This document shows, piece by piece, positions 17,731 through 26,586 of a stretch of DNA of 64,000 nucleotides. The stretch comes from Hamadaea sp013361475. Its GTDB lineage: Bacteria; Actinomycetota; Actinomycetes; Mycobacteriales; Micromonosporaceae. The position numbers were made by a program, and so were the translations under genes. Under the pieces are notes generated by a model. That model had not been told where the DNA came from. It ran no database searches and was given only the letters and a program-made list of their open reading frames with translations. The DNA lies in the NCBI RefSeq assembly GCF_040654195.1, contig NZ_JBFAHM010000009.1, positions 1 through 64,000 on the forward strand, in the 5' to 3' direction. Position 1 is the first letter of the stretch; every line of letters begins with the position of its first letter.

Positions 17731-17821
17731 CCAGCGAACCGGCTCCGAAAAGCGCCAACCCGGCGAGGACCACTCGCGTATGCCCACATCGGTCGCTGAT
17801 CGTCCCGAGCACAACCCTCAT
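17705..17821 (-). pseudogene. MFS transporter fragment
   Basis: Minus-strand reading RVVLGTISDRCGHTRVVLAG then LALFGAGSLGCAL matches the conserved loop 2-3 motif of major facilitator transporters (G-x-x-x-D-R-x-G-x-x-R) with the following transmembrane helix. No other transporter sequence surrounds it. It abuts the regulator remnant head-on, indicating a deletion or recombination joint near 17705. Confidence 0.55.
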
Positions 17822-17851
17822 CGCCCGACACCGACGCCCTACGAGATTTCA

Positions 17852-18385
17852 TCAGAAAGCCGCAGCCGAACCGTCAGGCACGCTCGTCCCGAGAAGGTTC
17901 TCTTGCCTTAGCAGCAGCGTCTTCAGTGTGGATGCCAGTGTGTCACGCTGCTGGGTCGACAGCGGATCCAGATACGACTCGTTAACGTCAATCAGTGCGC
18001 GAAGCGCGCGGTGCGCGACCTTGGCGCCCCTCGCGGTGAGCTTGACCAGGATCCCTCGGCGATCGGCAGGATCAGGCCGGCGGCGGATGAGTCCGGCCCG
18101 TTCGAGCCTGTCCAATCGAGAGGTCATCGCTCCAGTGGTGATGAGTGAGGCACGAGCCAGGTCGGTCGGCTTGCTGCCGGCGCGGTCGCCGACCCGGTGC
18201 AGTGTGTTGAGCACGTCGAAGTCGGCGATGCTGAGTCCATAGGGCTCGAGTGCGGCGATCGCCATCCGTTCGAAATGACCGGCGCACAACAGGAGTCGGC
18301 CGATGACCTGCAGGGTGCTGGCGTCAAGGTCCGGGTCACGGTCGTGCCAGGCGCTCACGATCTGATCGACGGAATCACGGTCCAC
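17852..18385 (-). CDS. MarR-family transcriptional regulator
   Basis: 177 residues. The central winged HTH includes LARASLITTGAMTSRLDRLE followed by the wing RRRPDPADRRGILVKLT, diagnostic for MarR. Flanking helices form the dimer interface. It is divergent from the DoxX-like gene at 18500, with a palindrome between them, so it probably represses that gene and itself in response to a small ligand or oxidant. Ligand unknown. Confidence 0.92.
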   Translation of the reverse strand: MDRDSVDQIVSAWHDRDPDLDASTLQVIGRLLLCAGHFERMAIAALEPYGLSIADFDVLNTLHRVGDRAGSKPTDLARASLITTGAMTSRLDRLERAGLIRRRPDPADRRGILVKLTARGAKVAHRALRALIDVNESYLDPLSTQQRDTLASTLKTLLLRQENLLGTSVPDGSAAAF

Positions 18386-18438
18386 CTGGTCAAGCGTAGC
18401 GGGGATCGCATCCGACGTAGTAGCCGGGAATCAAGTTA

Positions 18439-18450
18439 CTTGATGTCAAG
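18439..18450. promoter_or_regulatory. Palindromic operator between MarR and DoxX-like genes
   Basis: CTTGA-TG-TCAAG lies in an AT-rich patch (TTACTTGATGTCAAGCTAA) midway between two divergent starts, the usual position and size for a MarR dimer site. Confidence 0.55.
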
Positions 18451-18499
18451 CTAAAATGGTATGGCGAAGTGACCTCACCAGCCGAGAGGAGTGCGTCTC

Positions 18500-18865
18500 A
18501 TGCTGGCTATGTACATCGCGGTCACCATCGTGGCAGCGATCGTCTTCGCCTACGCTGCCGTCTTGAGCATCATCGGCAGCGACACCGTCGCGCGCACCGC
18601 CGAGGCAGTGCGAGTCCCGGCGTCCTGGATGGTCCCGTTGGGGACACTGCTGGCCGCCGGTTCCCTCGGACTGCTCGCCGGGTTCCTCGTCCCGGCGATC
18701 GGCACGGCCGCGGCCAGCGGCCTGGTCCTGTATTTCGCGTGCGCCGCCGCGGCGCACGCACGGGTCCGTGATACCCAGCTGAGCCGCTGGGGCACTTGGG
18801 CAGCATTCTTCGCCCTCGCAGTCGCCACGCTAGTAGTGGCTCTCGCCTACCATGGGCCGATCTAG
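18500..18865 (+). CDS. DoxX-like membrane protein
   Basis: 121 residues from ATG 18500 with AGAGGAG upstream (GTG 18491 is too close to it). It has four hydrophobic segments (about 4-24, 44-64, 69-90, 98-118) and no soluble domain, as in short DoxX-like integral membrane proteins, some of which take part in redox or detoxification complexes. Likely controlled by the divergent MarR regulator. Confidence 0.75.
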   Translation: MLAMYIAVTIVAAIVFAYAAVLSIIGSDTVARTAEAVRVPASWMVPLGTLLAAGSLGLLAGFLVPAIGTAAASGLVLYFACAAAAHARVRDTQLSRWGTWAAFFALAVATLVVALAYHGPI

Positions 18866-19251
18866 CCAGGCCCGCCCAGTATCCGCGGGACCGGGCACAT
18901 GACGACGGCGGCCAGTCCGGAGTCGGATGACCGTGGCGAACCCGGTCAGGGCGACGACGCGCGGACGCGGCCGCTGTCGCCTCGCGTACGCGAACGACCG
19001 TCGCCGGCACGATCGTGCGCTGTGCTCCGTTACACCGGACGCACCGCGATTCGGGTCTCGATCAAGACCCGTGGTCGCGATCAACACCTAGTCAGGCGAA
19101 CCGGAGTCCTCAACTGCGCGAGGGAGGTCGCGGGGTTCATGGACCAGACCCGAATCCTGTTCCGAATTTGCCATCTCGCGGCCCTGCCGTTTGGAACCTA
19201 GGCATACGCGAAAGTCCTCGATCAGCCCGGTTTCTAGGGAGGCAGCGCGCA
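18866..19251. other. 386-bp gap without a convincing gene
   Basis: Downstream of the DoxX-like gene and of the ABC permease, which converge here. No start with family-like sequence in either direction and no clear terminator hairpin. Confidence 0.5.
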
Positions 19252-21603
19252 TTATTGGGCGCGTTCGCGGACGACCCGGGCGATGTCCAGGCGGCGTACG
19301 GCTCGCACGGCCGGCCATTGGGATAGCGCGGCGGCCAGGAGGACGCCGAGTGCTGCGAGGAGCAGTGCCCACCATCCCATGTTCAGCTCGAACGTGAATA
19401 GGTCGTTGGAGAACGAGGCGAGGAACGCTTTCGCCGCGAGGAAGCCGGCCGCTAGCCCGATAGGCAGGCCGAGGGTGGTTGCGGCCAGGTTCTCGGTGGC
19501 GAGGACGGCGCCAACACGGCGCAGCGGCACGCCGGCAGCCCGCAGGGTGGCCAGCTCGTTGGTGCGCTCGACCACGTTCACCGCCATCGTGACGTAGATG
19601 ACGGTGAGGGCGAGGACGGCGCCGAGGATGACCATCATTCCGATGAACGCCCAGAACAGGCCGAGGTATTGGTCGAGTTGGCTGAGCAGGCCGCCGGTAC
19701 TGGTGTAGGCGACGACCCCGGGGATCGAGGTGACTGTCTGGCGTTGGGTGTCATCGTCGACGTTGTCGGTGAACCTGAGAAGGAATGTCGCAGGGCCGAT
19801 GCCGGTGCCAGTGATGTGCTGCGCCACCGTCGTGTTGGCGTACAGCACGGTGCCAAGTGGTTCGTCGACGAGGCCGGCGAGGGTGACGTCGGTGCTGCGG
19901 CCGTCTGGGGTGGACAGGGTGATGTGGTCGCCGACGGCGATGTGTAGTTCGTCGGCGAGGGATCGGCCGGCCAGGATGCCCTCGGCGGGCAGTTGGGTCC
20001 AGTCCCCTCCGGGGGTGCGGAAGCCGTGCATGACAGTGTTTTGCGCGTATCCGGTGAGGGTGGTGGTGTAGCTGTGGCCGTCGTTGGCGGCGGTGACTGG
20101 GGTCGTGATTGTCTGTTCGACGGCGGTGACGCCGGGGGTCGCTTCCAGCTGCTGGCGGGTGGCGTCGGCGGTGGCGGGATCGGCGACGACGGTGGCGTCC
20201 TGCTTGTCGATTTGGCCGAACTGCAGGTCGACGGCGGCGATCATGCTGGTCATCATCCCGATCGAGGCGAGGACGAGGACCAGCGACAGCACTGTGCCGA
20301 GCATGGTGGCTAGGGTGCGGCGACGGCTGCGGCCGACGTCGCGCAAGGCCATGCGCCAGCTGACGGGCAGGGGGCGCAGGTGGGCGACAAAGCGGCTCCA
20401 TGGTCCGGGTGGGCGGGCGCCGGTGTCGTTGCGCATTGCTTGGGCGGGCACGGTTCGCGCTGCGGTCACCGCCGGGGCGAGCGCGCCGGCGAGGCCGACG
20501 AGTACGCCGAACAGCAATCCGGCGACCAGGTAGCCAGGATTGAGGTGGACGATGGTGTCGGGGATGCCGAAGGCGTCGGTGTAGGCGCGGGTGACCCCGC
20601 CGGTGCCGAGCACACCAAGAACGACTCCGGCGACGGCGCCGGTCAGGCCGACGATCCCGCCTTGCCACAGGTAATGGCGCACGAGCCGGCCGCGCCGGGC
20701 GCCGCAGGCCATAAGCGTGCCGATGATCGGGCGTTCGGCGAGCACGCGGCGGGCCAGCAGGACGTATGCGGCGATGCCTGCCGCAGTCAGGAACAACAGC
20801 GGGAACGCCACGGACATCTCGTTGAAGCCGTCGAGGTCTTCTTTCAGGGTGGCATGCGACGGCTGGTCGTCTCGATCGGTGACGTCGAGCGCGCCGGCGG
20901 CGCGGAGTTGCTGCGCCACCGACCCGTCGGCTGTGGCGGTTCCGTCGCCGTCGACGCGCGCGAGAACTTGGTTGGGTCCGGTGCCCGACCAATGTTGCAG
21001 CGTCTGCTGGTCGGCGAAGACGACGGCGAACGAGTGCGGGTCGGTGAGCACGTCCTGGCGGCTGCGGGCCGGCCACAGGTATTCGGGGGAGACGACGACT
21101 CCGCGCACGGTGACAGCGCGCCAGCTGCCGTTGGCGAAGACCCGCAGGTCGTCGCCGGGGTGCAGGCCGAAGGTATCCGCGGCATGCTGCTCGAGCAGGA
21201 CCCCGGTGGGGTCGGCGGGGTCGAGATAGTTGCCGGAGACGACGTCGACGCCGTCCACCTGGGGCTGGCTGTGGCCGGGCAGGCCGATCACGCGGCCGAC
21301 CAGTTTGGTGCCGCCGATGTCCATGGGCGGGTCGAGTTGGGTGCGGATGGTGACCGCGGTGGCGCCCGCGGCGGTGGCGGCGTCGGCGACTTTGTGCGGG
21401 TCGCCGCCGGTGGCGATCAGGTCGGCGAAGTTCAGCCGGTCGTAGGTGTATTCGTAGGAGGCCCTGAGGTTTTGGTAGGCGCCGCCGCTGGCGATGAACA
21501 GAGCTACGCCGAGCATGACGGTGATGGCGACGGCGACGACTTGGGCACGCTGGCGGCGCAGGTCTCGCAGGGTCTTGTGGGTCAGGGCACGCATCGAGAT
21601 CAC
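19252..21603 (-). CDS. FtsX/MacB-type ABC transporter permease
   Basis: 783 residues from GTG 21603. The layout is one N-terminal TM helix, a large extracytoplasmic domain, three TM helices (about 255-380), a second TM-plus-soluble-domain repeat beginning PLPVSWRMALRDVGRSRRRT, and three C-terminal TM helices. This is the duplicated MacB-type architecture of about 800 residues, which drives mechanotransmission export rather than channel transport. The start overlaps the ATPase stop by GTGA, so they are translated as a unit. Substrate unknown; with its TetR gene, a drug, lipid or peptide is plausible. Confidence 0.93.
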   Translation of the reverse strand: MISMRALTHKTLRDLRRQRAQVVAVAITVMLGVALFIASGGAYQNLRASYEYTYDRLNFADLIATGGDPHKVADAATAAGATAVTIRTQLDPPMDIGGTKLVGRVIGLPGHSQPQVDGVDVVSGNYLDPADPTGVLLEQHAADTFGLHPGDDLRVFANGSWRAVTVRGVVVSPEYLWPARSRQDVLTDPHSFAVVFADQQTLQHWSGTGPNQVLARVDGDGTATADGSVAQQLRAAGALDVTDRDDQPSHATLKEDLDGFNEMSVAFPLLFLTAAGIAAYVLLARRVLAERPIIGTLMACGARRGRLVRHYLWQGGIVGLTGAVAGVVLGVLGTGGVTRAYTDAFGIPDTIVHLNPGYLVAGLLFGVLVGLAGALAPAVTAARTVPAQAMRNDTGARPPGPWSRFVAHLRPLPVSWRMALRDVGRSRRRTLATMLGTVLSLVLVLASIGMMTSMIAAVDLQFGQIDKQDATVVADPATADATRQQLEATPGVTAVEQTITTPVTAANDGHSYTTTLTGYAQNTVMHGFRTPGGDWTQLPAEGILAGRSLADELHIAVGDHITLSTPDGRSTDVTLAGLVDEPLGTVLYANTTVAQHITGTGIGPATFLLRFTDNVDDDTQRQTVTSIPGVVAYTSTGGLLSQLDQYLGLFWAFIGMMVILGAVLALTVIYVTMAVNVVERTNELATLRAAGVPLRRVGAVLATENLAATTLGLPIGLAAGFLAAKAFLASFSNDLFTFELNMGWWALLLAALGVLLAAALSQWPAVRAVRRLDIARVVRERAQ

Positions 21604-22328
21604 CAGGCCACGTCGGCGGCGTCGGCCGGGGACTCGTTGCGGCGCACGGATTGGACGTGACCGTCCACCATGGTGATGACCCGGTCGGCGATCTGGGCCA
21701 CCGATGCGTTGTGGGTGACCATGACCACGGTGCGTCCCGAGCGGTGCAGGCGTTGCAGCAGCTGCAGAATTTGCCGGCCGGTGGCCAGGTCCAACGCGCC
21801 GGTCGGTTCGTCGGCCAGCAGCAAGTCGGGGTCGGTTGCCAGGGCACGGGCCAGCGCCACCCGCTGCTGCTGCCCGCCGGACAGCTGGGCCGGGAAGTGG
21901 TCCATCCGGTCGCCCAGGCCGACGTCGGCCAGCAGTCTCGGTGCGGCGTCGCGGTCGCCGCGGCCGGTCAGTTCGATCAGGACTTCGACGTTCTCCCGGG
22001 CGGTCAGGGTGGGCACGAGGTTGAAGAACTGGAACACGAACCCGATGTGCTGCCGGCGGAATTCGCTCAGATCGGCGGGATTGCGGCCGGTGAGGTTTTG
22101 GTCTGCGACCACGATCTGCCCGCCGGTGGCGGTCTCGATGCCGCCGATGATGTTGATCAGGGTGGTTTTGCCGGAGCCGCTGGGGCCGAGGACGACCACC
22201 AATTCGCCGGGCGTGATGTCGACGTCGACATCACGAAGGGCCTGGACCTCGGCGTCGCCGCTGCCGTAGGTCTTCGTGACGGCCCGCAGCTGCACACCGC
22301 CTCGGGCGACCATGGTGTGTGTCGTCAT
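21600..22328 (-). CDS. ABC transporter ATPase, LolD/MacB-type
   Basis: 242 residues. Walker A GPSGSGKTT, Q-loop VFQFFNLVPTLTARENV, signature LSGGQQQRVALARA, Walker B LLLADEPTGALD and the H-loop in VVMVTHN are all present. The sequence is typical of the ATPases that serve FtsX-like permeases. It lies between the TetR gene (34-bp gap) and its permease (4-nt overlap), which makes a three-gene export operon. Confidence 0.95.
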   Translation of the reverse strand: MTTHTMVARGGVQLRAVTKTYGSGDAEVQALRDVDVDITPGELVVVLGPSGSGKTTLINIIGGIETATGGQIVVADQNLTGRNPADLSEFRRQHIGFVFQFFNLVPTLTARENVEVLIELTGRGDRDAAPRLLADVGLGDRMDHFPAQLSGGQQQRVALARALATDPDLLLADEPTGALDLATGRQILQLLQRLHRSGRTVVMVTHNASVAQIADRVITMVDGHVQSVRRNESPADAADVAW

Positions 22329-22362
22329 CAGATTCCTTCCGCGGGAAGTATGAGGACGCCTT

Positions 22363-23019
22363 CTACGTCGAGTGTGTGGAACCGGGTGGCAGGGCGAAGA
22401 CGCCTTGCGCGTAGGCGGCGACGACGTCGGCCGACCAGCGGCGGATCCCTGCCGGCGATAGCGGGTCGACGCCGAGGACGTCGGCGAGATGGTCGTGGAG
22501 CAGGACCATCGCCAGATCGTTGACCATGAGAAACGCTGCCCGGACCGCGACGTCGTCGCTGGGTTTGGTCACGCCCGCCGCGGTGAGCTGCTCCATCATC
22601 GCCACGCTGGCTGCGAACCAATGCTTGAACAGCTGACGGCCCGCCTCGTCGCCGGATAGCAGCAGCCGCCGCAGGTACGCCGGTATCGGCGACCCGGGCG
22701 GCAGGTGCGCCAGCATCAGCTCTGCGAACGATGTCGCCGCGGCGGGGGCGTCGGACAGGTCCAGCATGCCCGGATCGGTTGTGCCCGCGGCGAACATGTC
22801 GTCGAAGACTGCCACGACGTGTTCGTCGACAGCGTGGCGCAAGCCCAGTTTGGAGCCGTAATGGTGCACTACGAGCGCGGGTGAGACTCCGGCCGCTGCG
22901 GCTATGTCGCGCATCGACACCGCGTCCGGGCCGCGCTCGGCGAACAGCGCGAGCGCGTGATCACGGATGTGGGCACGTGCTGTCAGGTCGCCCCGCGCAG
23001 GCCCACCGGCTGAACGCAT
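22363..23019 (-). CDS. TetR-family regulator of the ABC operon
   Basis: 218 residues from ATG 23019; the TTG at 23025 is less likely. HTH region ARAHIRDHALALFAERGPDA then VSMRDIAAAAGVSPALVVHH. The C-terminal ligand-binding domain is helical and divergent (LMLAHLPPGSPIPAYLRRLL). It is first in the same transcription unit as the ABC genes, so it probably represses the whole operon, with an inducer that may be the exported compound. Confidence 0.92.
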   Translation of the reverse strand: MRSAGGPARGDLTARAHIRDHALALFAERGPDAVSMRDIAAAAGVSPALVVHHYGSKLGLRHAVDEHVVAVFDDMFAAGTTDPGMLDLSDAPAAATSFAELMLAHLPPGSPIPAYLRRLLLSGDEAGRQLFKHWFAASVAMMEQLTAAGVTKPSDDVAVRAAFLMVNDLAMVLLHDHLADVLGVDPLSPAGIRRWSADVVAAYAQGVFALPPGSTHST

Positions 23020-23024
23020 GTTCA
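23011..23024. promoter_or_regulatory. Palindrome over the TetR start codon
   Basis: TGAAC-GCAT-GTTCA is a perfect inverted repeat covering the start. Half-sites GTTCA recur just upstream (about 23040-23050), suggesting an autoregulatory operator. Confidence 0.5.
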
Positions 23025-23060
23025 ATATGCTAATCAGGTGTTCAGTGTTCTGGCAAGCCC

Positions 23061-23441
23061 CTATTTCTGTCCGACGCGGTTGAATCCGGCGTGGTGGTTG
23101 TGCACGCGCACGATTCCGGAGCCGAGCGCTTGAGCCTTCGCCCGCAATTGCGCCACCACGTCATCGCCGGGCTCGCCGTAAATGTCGATCGACTGCATCT
23201 GCACGTATGCGGCGAACGCGGGAAACCGCGGCCCGGCGATCTGCAGGTGAAAGGCAAGCGAGGCGGCGTCGGCATGCAGATGCACCACCGTCATGGCGCT
23301 GCCGTCGGGATCGAAATACACGTTGTAGGCCAGGATCATTGGCTCGTTCGCCTCGATGAAGACCGCGAGCTCCGTGATCGCCGCGCGCAGCTCGGCCAGG
23401 CGTCCCGCCCGCACGAGCGAGCGGTCGACATAAGTGATCAT
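23061..23441 (-). CDS. ABM-like (dimeric alpha-beta barrel) hypothetical protein
   Basis: 126 residues from ATG 23441 (MITYVDRSLVRAGRLAEL). The beta-alpha-beta pattern, an N-terminal strand then ELRAAITELAVFIEANEPMI and AYNVYFDPDGSAMTVVHLHA, fits the antibiotic-biosynthesis-monooxygenase-like barrel. These form dimers and may be small oxygenases or ligand binders. No cofactor motif can be read. Divergent from the cupin gene. Confidence 0.7.
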   Translation of the reverse strand: MITYVDRSLVRAGRLAELRAAITELAVFIEANEPMILAYNVYFDPDGSAMTVVHLHADAASLAFHLQIAGPRFPAFAAYVQMQSIDIYGEPGDDVVAQLRAKAQALGSGIVRVHNHHAGFNRVGQK

Positions 23442-23597
23442 AGGGTCACGGTACGTTCGCCGATGACTGCGCCCACGTGGATCCGTTACTCCAATTGCAT
23501 CGTGGCGAGCCGCCGCCGACCTCACGGGTTGACCGGCTGTGTCGCGGCGATCGCCGTTTCAGGATCATTTGCCTTTTGCCCGACGTACCATCGGCAC

Positions 23598-23984
23598 GTG
23601 GGACAGCACCCGAACTCAGTCCTGCTCATGAGGCCTGGGGACCGTCAGCCGGGACCGCCGACCGCCGGGATGGTCCGCGAGGCGGCATTCACCAGCGCGC
23701 AGACGTGGTCTGGCCTCGCTCGCACCGAGCCCGGCATGGTGTCGGGCTGGCACCATCACGGCGAATACGACTCGATCATCTATGTTCTCAGCGGTGCGCT
23801 GCACATCGAGTTCGGTCCCGCCGGCACGGATACGGTGCACGCCGAGCCAGGCGACTTCGTCCTGGTCCCGCGCGCGACGGTGCATCGGGAGAGCAACCCG
23901 TCTGTCCAGCCCGCGGAGATGGTTGTGGTCCGGTTCGGCTCCGGAGAATCGATCTTCAATGTAAGCGGACCCGCCGCGAGCTAA
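23598..23984 (+). CDS. Cupin-domain protein
   Basis: 128 residues from GTG 23598; ATG 23628 would give 118. The cupin motif 1 histidines are in GWHHHGEYDSIIYVLSGALH and motif 2 in PGDFVLVPRATVHRESN, so a metal site (3 His, 1 Glu) can be formed. Single-domain cupins of this kind are often dioxygenase-like or sensor proteins. Substrate unknown. Confidence 0.85.
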   Translation: MGQHPNSVLLMRPGDRQPGPPTAGMVREAAFTSAQTWSGLARTEPGMVSGWHHHGEYDSIIYVLSGALHIEFGPAGTDTVHAEPGDFVLVPRATVHRESNPSVQPAEMVVVRFGSGESIFNVSGPAAS

Positions 23985-24061
23985 GCGGCGCCATCCGTGA
24001 AACAGCGCGCAGCCGAACTCGTATCCAACCGGTGGTCGAGCCCAGAATGAAGCCGGCTGGG

Positions 24062-24540
24062 CTATGCGTAGGCTGGCGGCGGTTCCTCCTTACTACCGGT
24101 CGACGGCTCGAGCATGTCGCGTTCGACACGGCGAGGCTCAAACTGGCCTGGCGTTGGTAGAGGAGGTGGGTTTGCACTGTGACTACGTGCGCGGACCACG
24201 ACGACCGGGCAGGTCCCGTAGTGCAGGCAACCGTGACTGACCGAACCCCGCAGCGCCTCGGAGGGTTCACCGTGGCCGCGGTTGCCCACTACGAGCAGGT
24301 CGTCGCCTTTGGCGTGGTCGAGCAGCACGGTCGCGGGGTCACCTCGCTCCACCACGTGGGCGGTGGACCTGACGGCCGCAGTCGCCACCGCCTGATCCGA
24401 AACCTCGCGGGCTGCGACTTCGAATCTTCTCCCGGCAGGACTACCGCACCCGATCCCATGCTTGACCGCACCCGCCATGCGGTGACGGCGACGAGGCCGG
24501 ATCCAGTGGCTCGAGCCTAGACGGCGGCCCATCGCGAGGC
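24062..24540 (-). pseudogene. Universal stress protein, decayed duplicate
   Basis: The C-terminal half matches the intact USP at 26149 closely: HVVERGDPATVLLDHAKGDD, LLVVGNRGHGEPSEALRGSV and CPVVVVRA are readable. The N-terminal nucleotide-binding strand is missing or out of frame (the VLPGEDS segment lies in another frame), and the stop is lost, so the frame runs on into 20-odd alien residues. It is part of the ~880-bp duplication 24176-25055. Confidence 0.75.
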
Positions 24541-25055
24541 ATGCGTGGACAAGGGCTGCCGTCCACGCCACAACGCCTTGTCCGTGGCGGCTTTGCCAGC
24601 CAGGGCCGTTGGTTCCTGCAGATCGAAACCTTCGGAAGCCGCCTGCGGGAGGTGTCTCCACAGGCCGCCGTCGGCGATTGTCATCGGGTTGTCATGGGCC
24701 CGCACAAGGATCGCGAAAGCCCGCGCACAGAGTCAGTCCTGGGACGCCGCCAGCGACGCATCCGGCCAGCATCGGGGCGGGCCAGGGCAGCGCCCCAAGC
24801 CCTTCGCCGGCGTCGGCCGCACTCGAGTCATCCGGCGCCGGCGTTAGGGCGCAAGCAGCCGGCCGCAGAGCTGGAGGCGAACAGGTGGATGACTTCGGCG
24901 TCCATCTACGCGCCTGGCTGCTGCTGGTCGTGGTGACCGCCGTTCTGGTAGCTGCCGCGCGGCACGACGGGCGGCGCCGCCGGCCCGGCGACGTGCGCGG
25001 CTGGAAGCCGGCGCAGACAGCGATCGCCGGCGGACGGCGACGGCTAGCCGTTCGC
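24176..25055. repeat. Decaying copy of an ~880-bp duplicated segment
   Basis: It corresponds to 26160-27050 in the same order and orientation: USP C-terminus, USP N-terminus, GTCAT box, short noncoding stretch, then the N-terminus of a DUF3592-type protein. The left copy has lost both reading frames while the GTCAT box is kept. The Clp_N gene lies between the copies. Confidence 0.7.
24680..24695 (+). promoter_or_regulatory. GTCAT direct-repeat box 1
   Basis: GTCATCGGGTTGTCAT, two GTCAT units 11 bp apart, within the decayed USP/DUF3592 duplicate. Confidence 0.6.
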
Positions 25056-25067
25056 ACTCGCGCATAA
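24885..25067 (+). pseudogene. DUF3592-type protein, truncated duplicate
   Basis: 60 codons from GTG 24885 (VDDFGVHLRAWLLLVVVTAV). The first 45 match the intact gene at 26902, including the TM helix and GRRRRPGDVRGWKPAQ. The frame is then lost and ends at 25067, so the extracytoplasmic half is missing. Confidence 0.7.
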
Positions 25068-25189
25068 CCAGGCCGTGACTGCTTAGAGGGCTGTCGCGGA
25101 GCAGTTGCCGGCTCGTTGGAAGGTCGTCGCGGCCGGGACCGAGGCGGGGCTCGAGGAAGGCACATGCGGCTGTTCGCGGCCGGGTGTGT

Positions 25190-26065
25190 TCATGCCGGTC
25201 GCGTGCTCCGTAGGGCGCGGTCTCCGGTGCTGAGGATCTCTAGGCTCAGGTGCACGCAGGCGGAGCAGATCCATACGCTGGGTCCGGCGACCATGGGACG
25301 ATCGGGATTGGTGCAGCCGCAGAAGGCGCAGACGCGGCCGCGCACCCGTTTGCCGCGGCCCCGGATCGGGGGTGGGATCATGTCGGCCAGTTCTTTCTTG
25401 ATCCGGTCCGGGTGTACGCCGAGGTCGTTGAGTACGCGGCGGGCGGCGCTGCCGGGATCGGTGGCGATGACCAGCAGCAGTTGCTGGGTGTCGACTCGGC
25501 TTTGGCCACGGCCGGCGGTGAAGCGTCGGGCTTGCGCGACCGCCGATTCGGCTTCGCCGTCGCCCAGCACGCGTGTGCCGTCGGTTGTGCTGATTTGCGC
25601 GAACAGCCGGGCGGCCGTCGCCCGGATGCCGTCGCGGGTGACGCCGAGTTGGTCTAGGACGGCGGCGGCGTACCCGGTGTGCAGCAGACCGAGGAGCAGA
25701 TGATGGGTGCCGGGCACGCTGTCGTCGGTGTCGGCGGCATCCTGGGCTGCTTGCAGGCAAGCGGCTAGCCTCGGCGAGATGGCGACGCCTTCGGCGTCGA
25801 CGGGAATGTCGGCCTGGCCCAGCCGGTCGGCGTAACGCTGCCTTGCGGCCTGCTTCGAAACGCCGAGCCGATCACCGATCGCCGTCCAGGACAGCCCTGC
25901 CACGCGCGCGGCGGCGACGAAATGTTCCACGAGCGCGTCGGTTGCGTCGTGGGTCTCGGCAGCAACAGTTACCGCTGTGGCGAGCAAGACGAGCGGGTCG
26001 TCACTGGCCGCGCGTTCACGAACCGCGTCAATCAGTGCCATGGCCGGCCGCGCCGCGTTGTCCAT
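25190..26065 (-). CDS. Clp N-domain protein with HTH and ClpX-type zinc finger
   Basis: 291 residues. Residues about 50-80 (VAGLSWTAIGDRLGVSKQAA) form an HTH. Residues about 90-230 contain two Clp_N-like repeats (LGLLHTGYAAAVLDQLGV, RVDTQQLLLVIATDPGSAAR). The C-terminus is a ClpX zinc-binding domain (CAFCGCTNPDRPMVAGPSVW, ICSACVHL) with all four cysteines. No AAA+ ATPase is present, so it cannot unfold proteins. It may act as an adaptor, a substrate decoy or a sensor for ClpC/ClpX while binding DNA. Transcribed toward the decayed USP copy. Confidence 0.85.
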   Translation of the reverse strand: MDNAARPAMALIDAVRERAASDDPLVLLATAVTVAAETHDATDALVEHFVAAARVAGLSWTAIGDRLGVSKQAARQRYADRLGQADIPVDAEGVAISPRLAACLQAAQDAADTDDSVPGTHHLLLGLLHTGYAAAVLDQLGVTRDGIRATAARLFAQISTTDGTRVLGDGEAESAVAQARRFTAGRGQSRVDTQQLLLVIATDPGSAARRVLNDLGVHPDRIKKELADMIPPPIRGRGKRVRGRVCAFCGCTNPDRPMVAGPSVWICSACVHLSLEILSTGDRALRSTRPA

Positions 26066-26148
26066 GATGACAATGCTAAGTTGTCGTAACGAGTCTTGAC
26101 AAGGTTAGATTGTCGACCGGTCGTGCGGCTGCCGCATTCGTCGACGAC

Positions 26149-26586
26149 CTAATTGCCGTGCTGTGACTGCGGTGCGCGGACCACGACGACGGGGCATGTC
26201 GCGTGGTGTACGCACCGGTGACTCACCGAGCCCAGCAGCACCTCGGAGACTTCACCATGGCCGCGGCTGCCGACAACGAGCAAGTCGGCGTCTTTGGCGT
26301 GGTCGAGCAGCACTGTGGCGGGATCGCCTCGCTCCACGATCCGCGTCGTGGGCGCGACGGCTGCCGTCGCCAACGCCTTGTCCACAACCTCCCAGGCGGC
26401 GTTTTCGAAGTCTTCTCCTGGCAGGACCGCCGCACCAGATCCCATACCTGATGGCACCTGCCAGGCGGTGACGGCAACGAGGTCGGCTCCGGTGGCCGCC
26501 GCGTAATCGGCTGCCCAGCGCAGGGCCTGTACGGATGACGGCGACCCGTCCACGCCCACAACCACGTGTTGCTTGGCGTTGGTCAT
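26149..26586 (-). CDS. Universal stress protein (UspA family)
   Basis: 145 residues from ATG 26586. Starts VVVGVDGSPSSVQALRWAAD and ends GSRGHGEVSEVLLGSVSHRC. The latter is the G-x2-G-x9-G-S ATP-binding motif, so an ATP-binding single-domain USP is likely. Intact counterpart of the decayed copy at 24062. A GTCAT box lies 111 bp upstream, and the DUF3592-type gene is divergent. Confidence 0.92.
   Translation of the reverse strand: MTNAKQHVVVGVDGSPSSVQALRWAADYAAATGADLVAVTAWQVPSGMGSGAAVLPGEDFENAAWEVVDKALATAAVAPTTRIVERGDPATVLLDHAKDADLLVVGSRGHGEVSEVLLGSVSHRCVHHATCPVVVVRAPQSQHGN

Noticed and set aside
20380..21660. Long plus-strand frame antisense to the ABC permease
   Set aside because: Gly/Ala/Asp-rich mirror frame of a clear transporter gene; no family sequence or ribosome-binding site.
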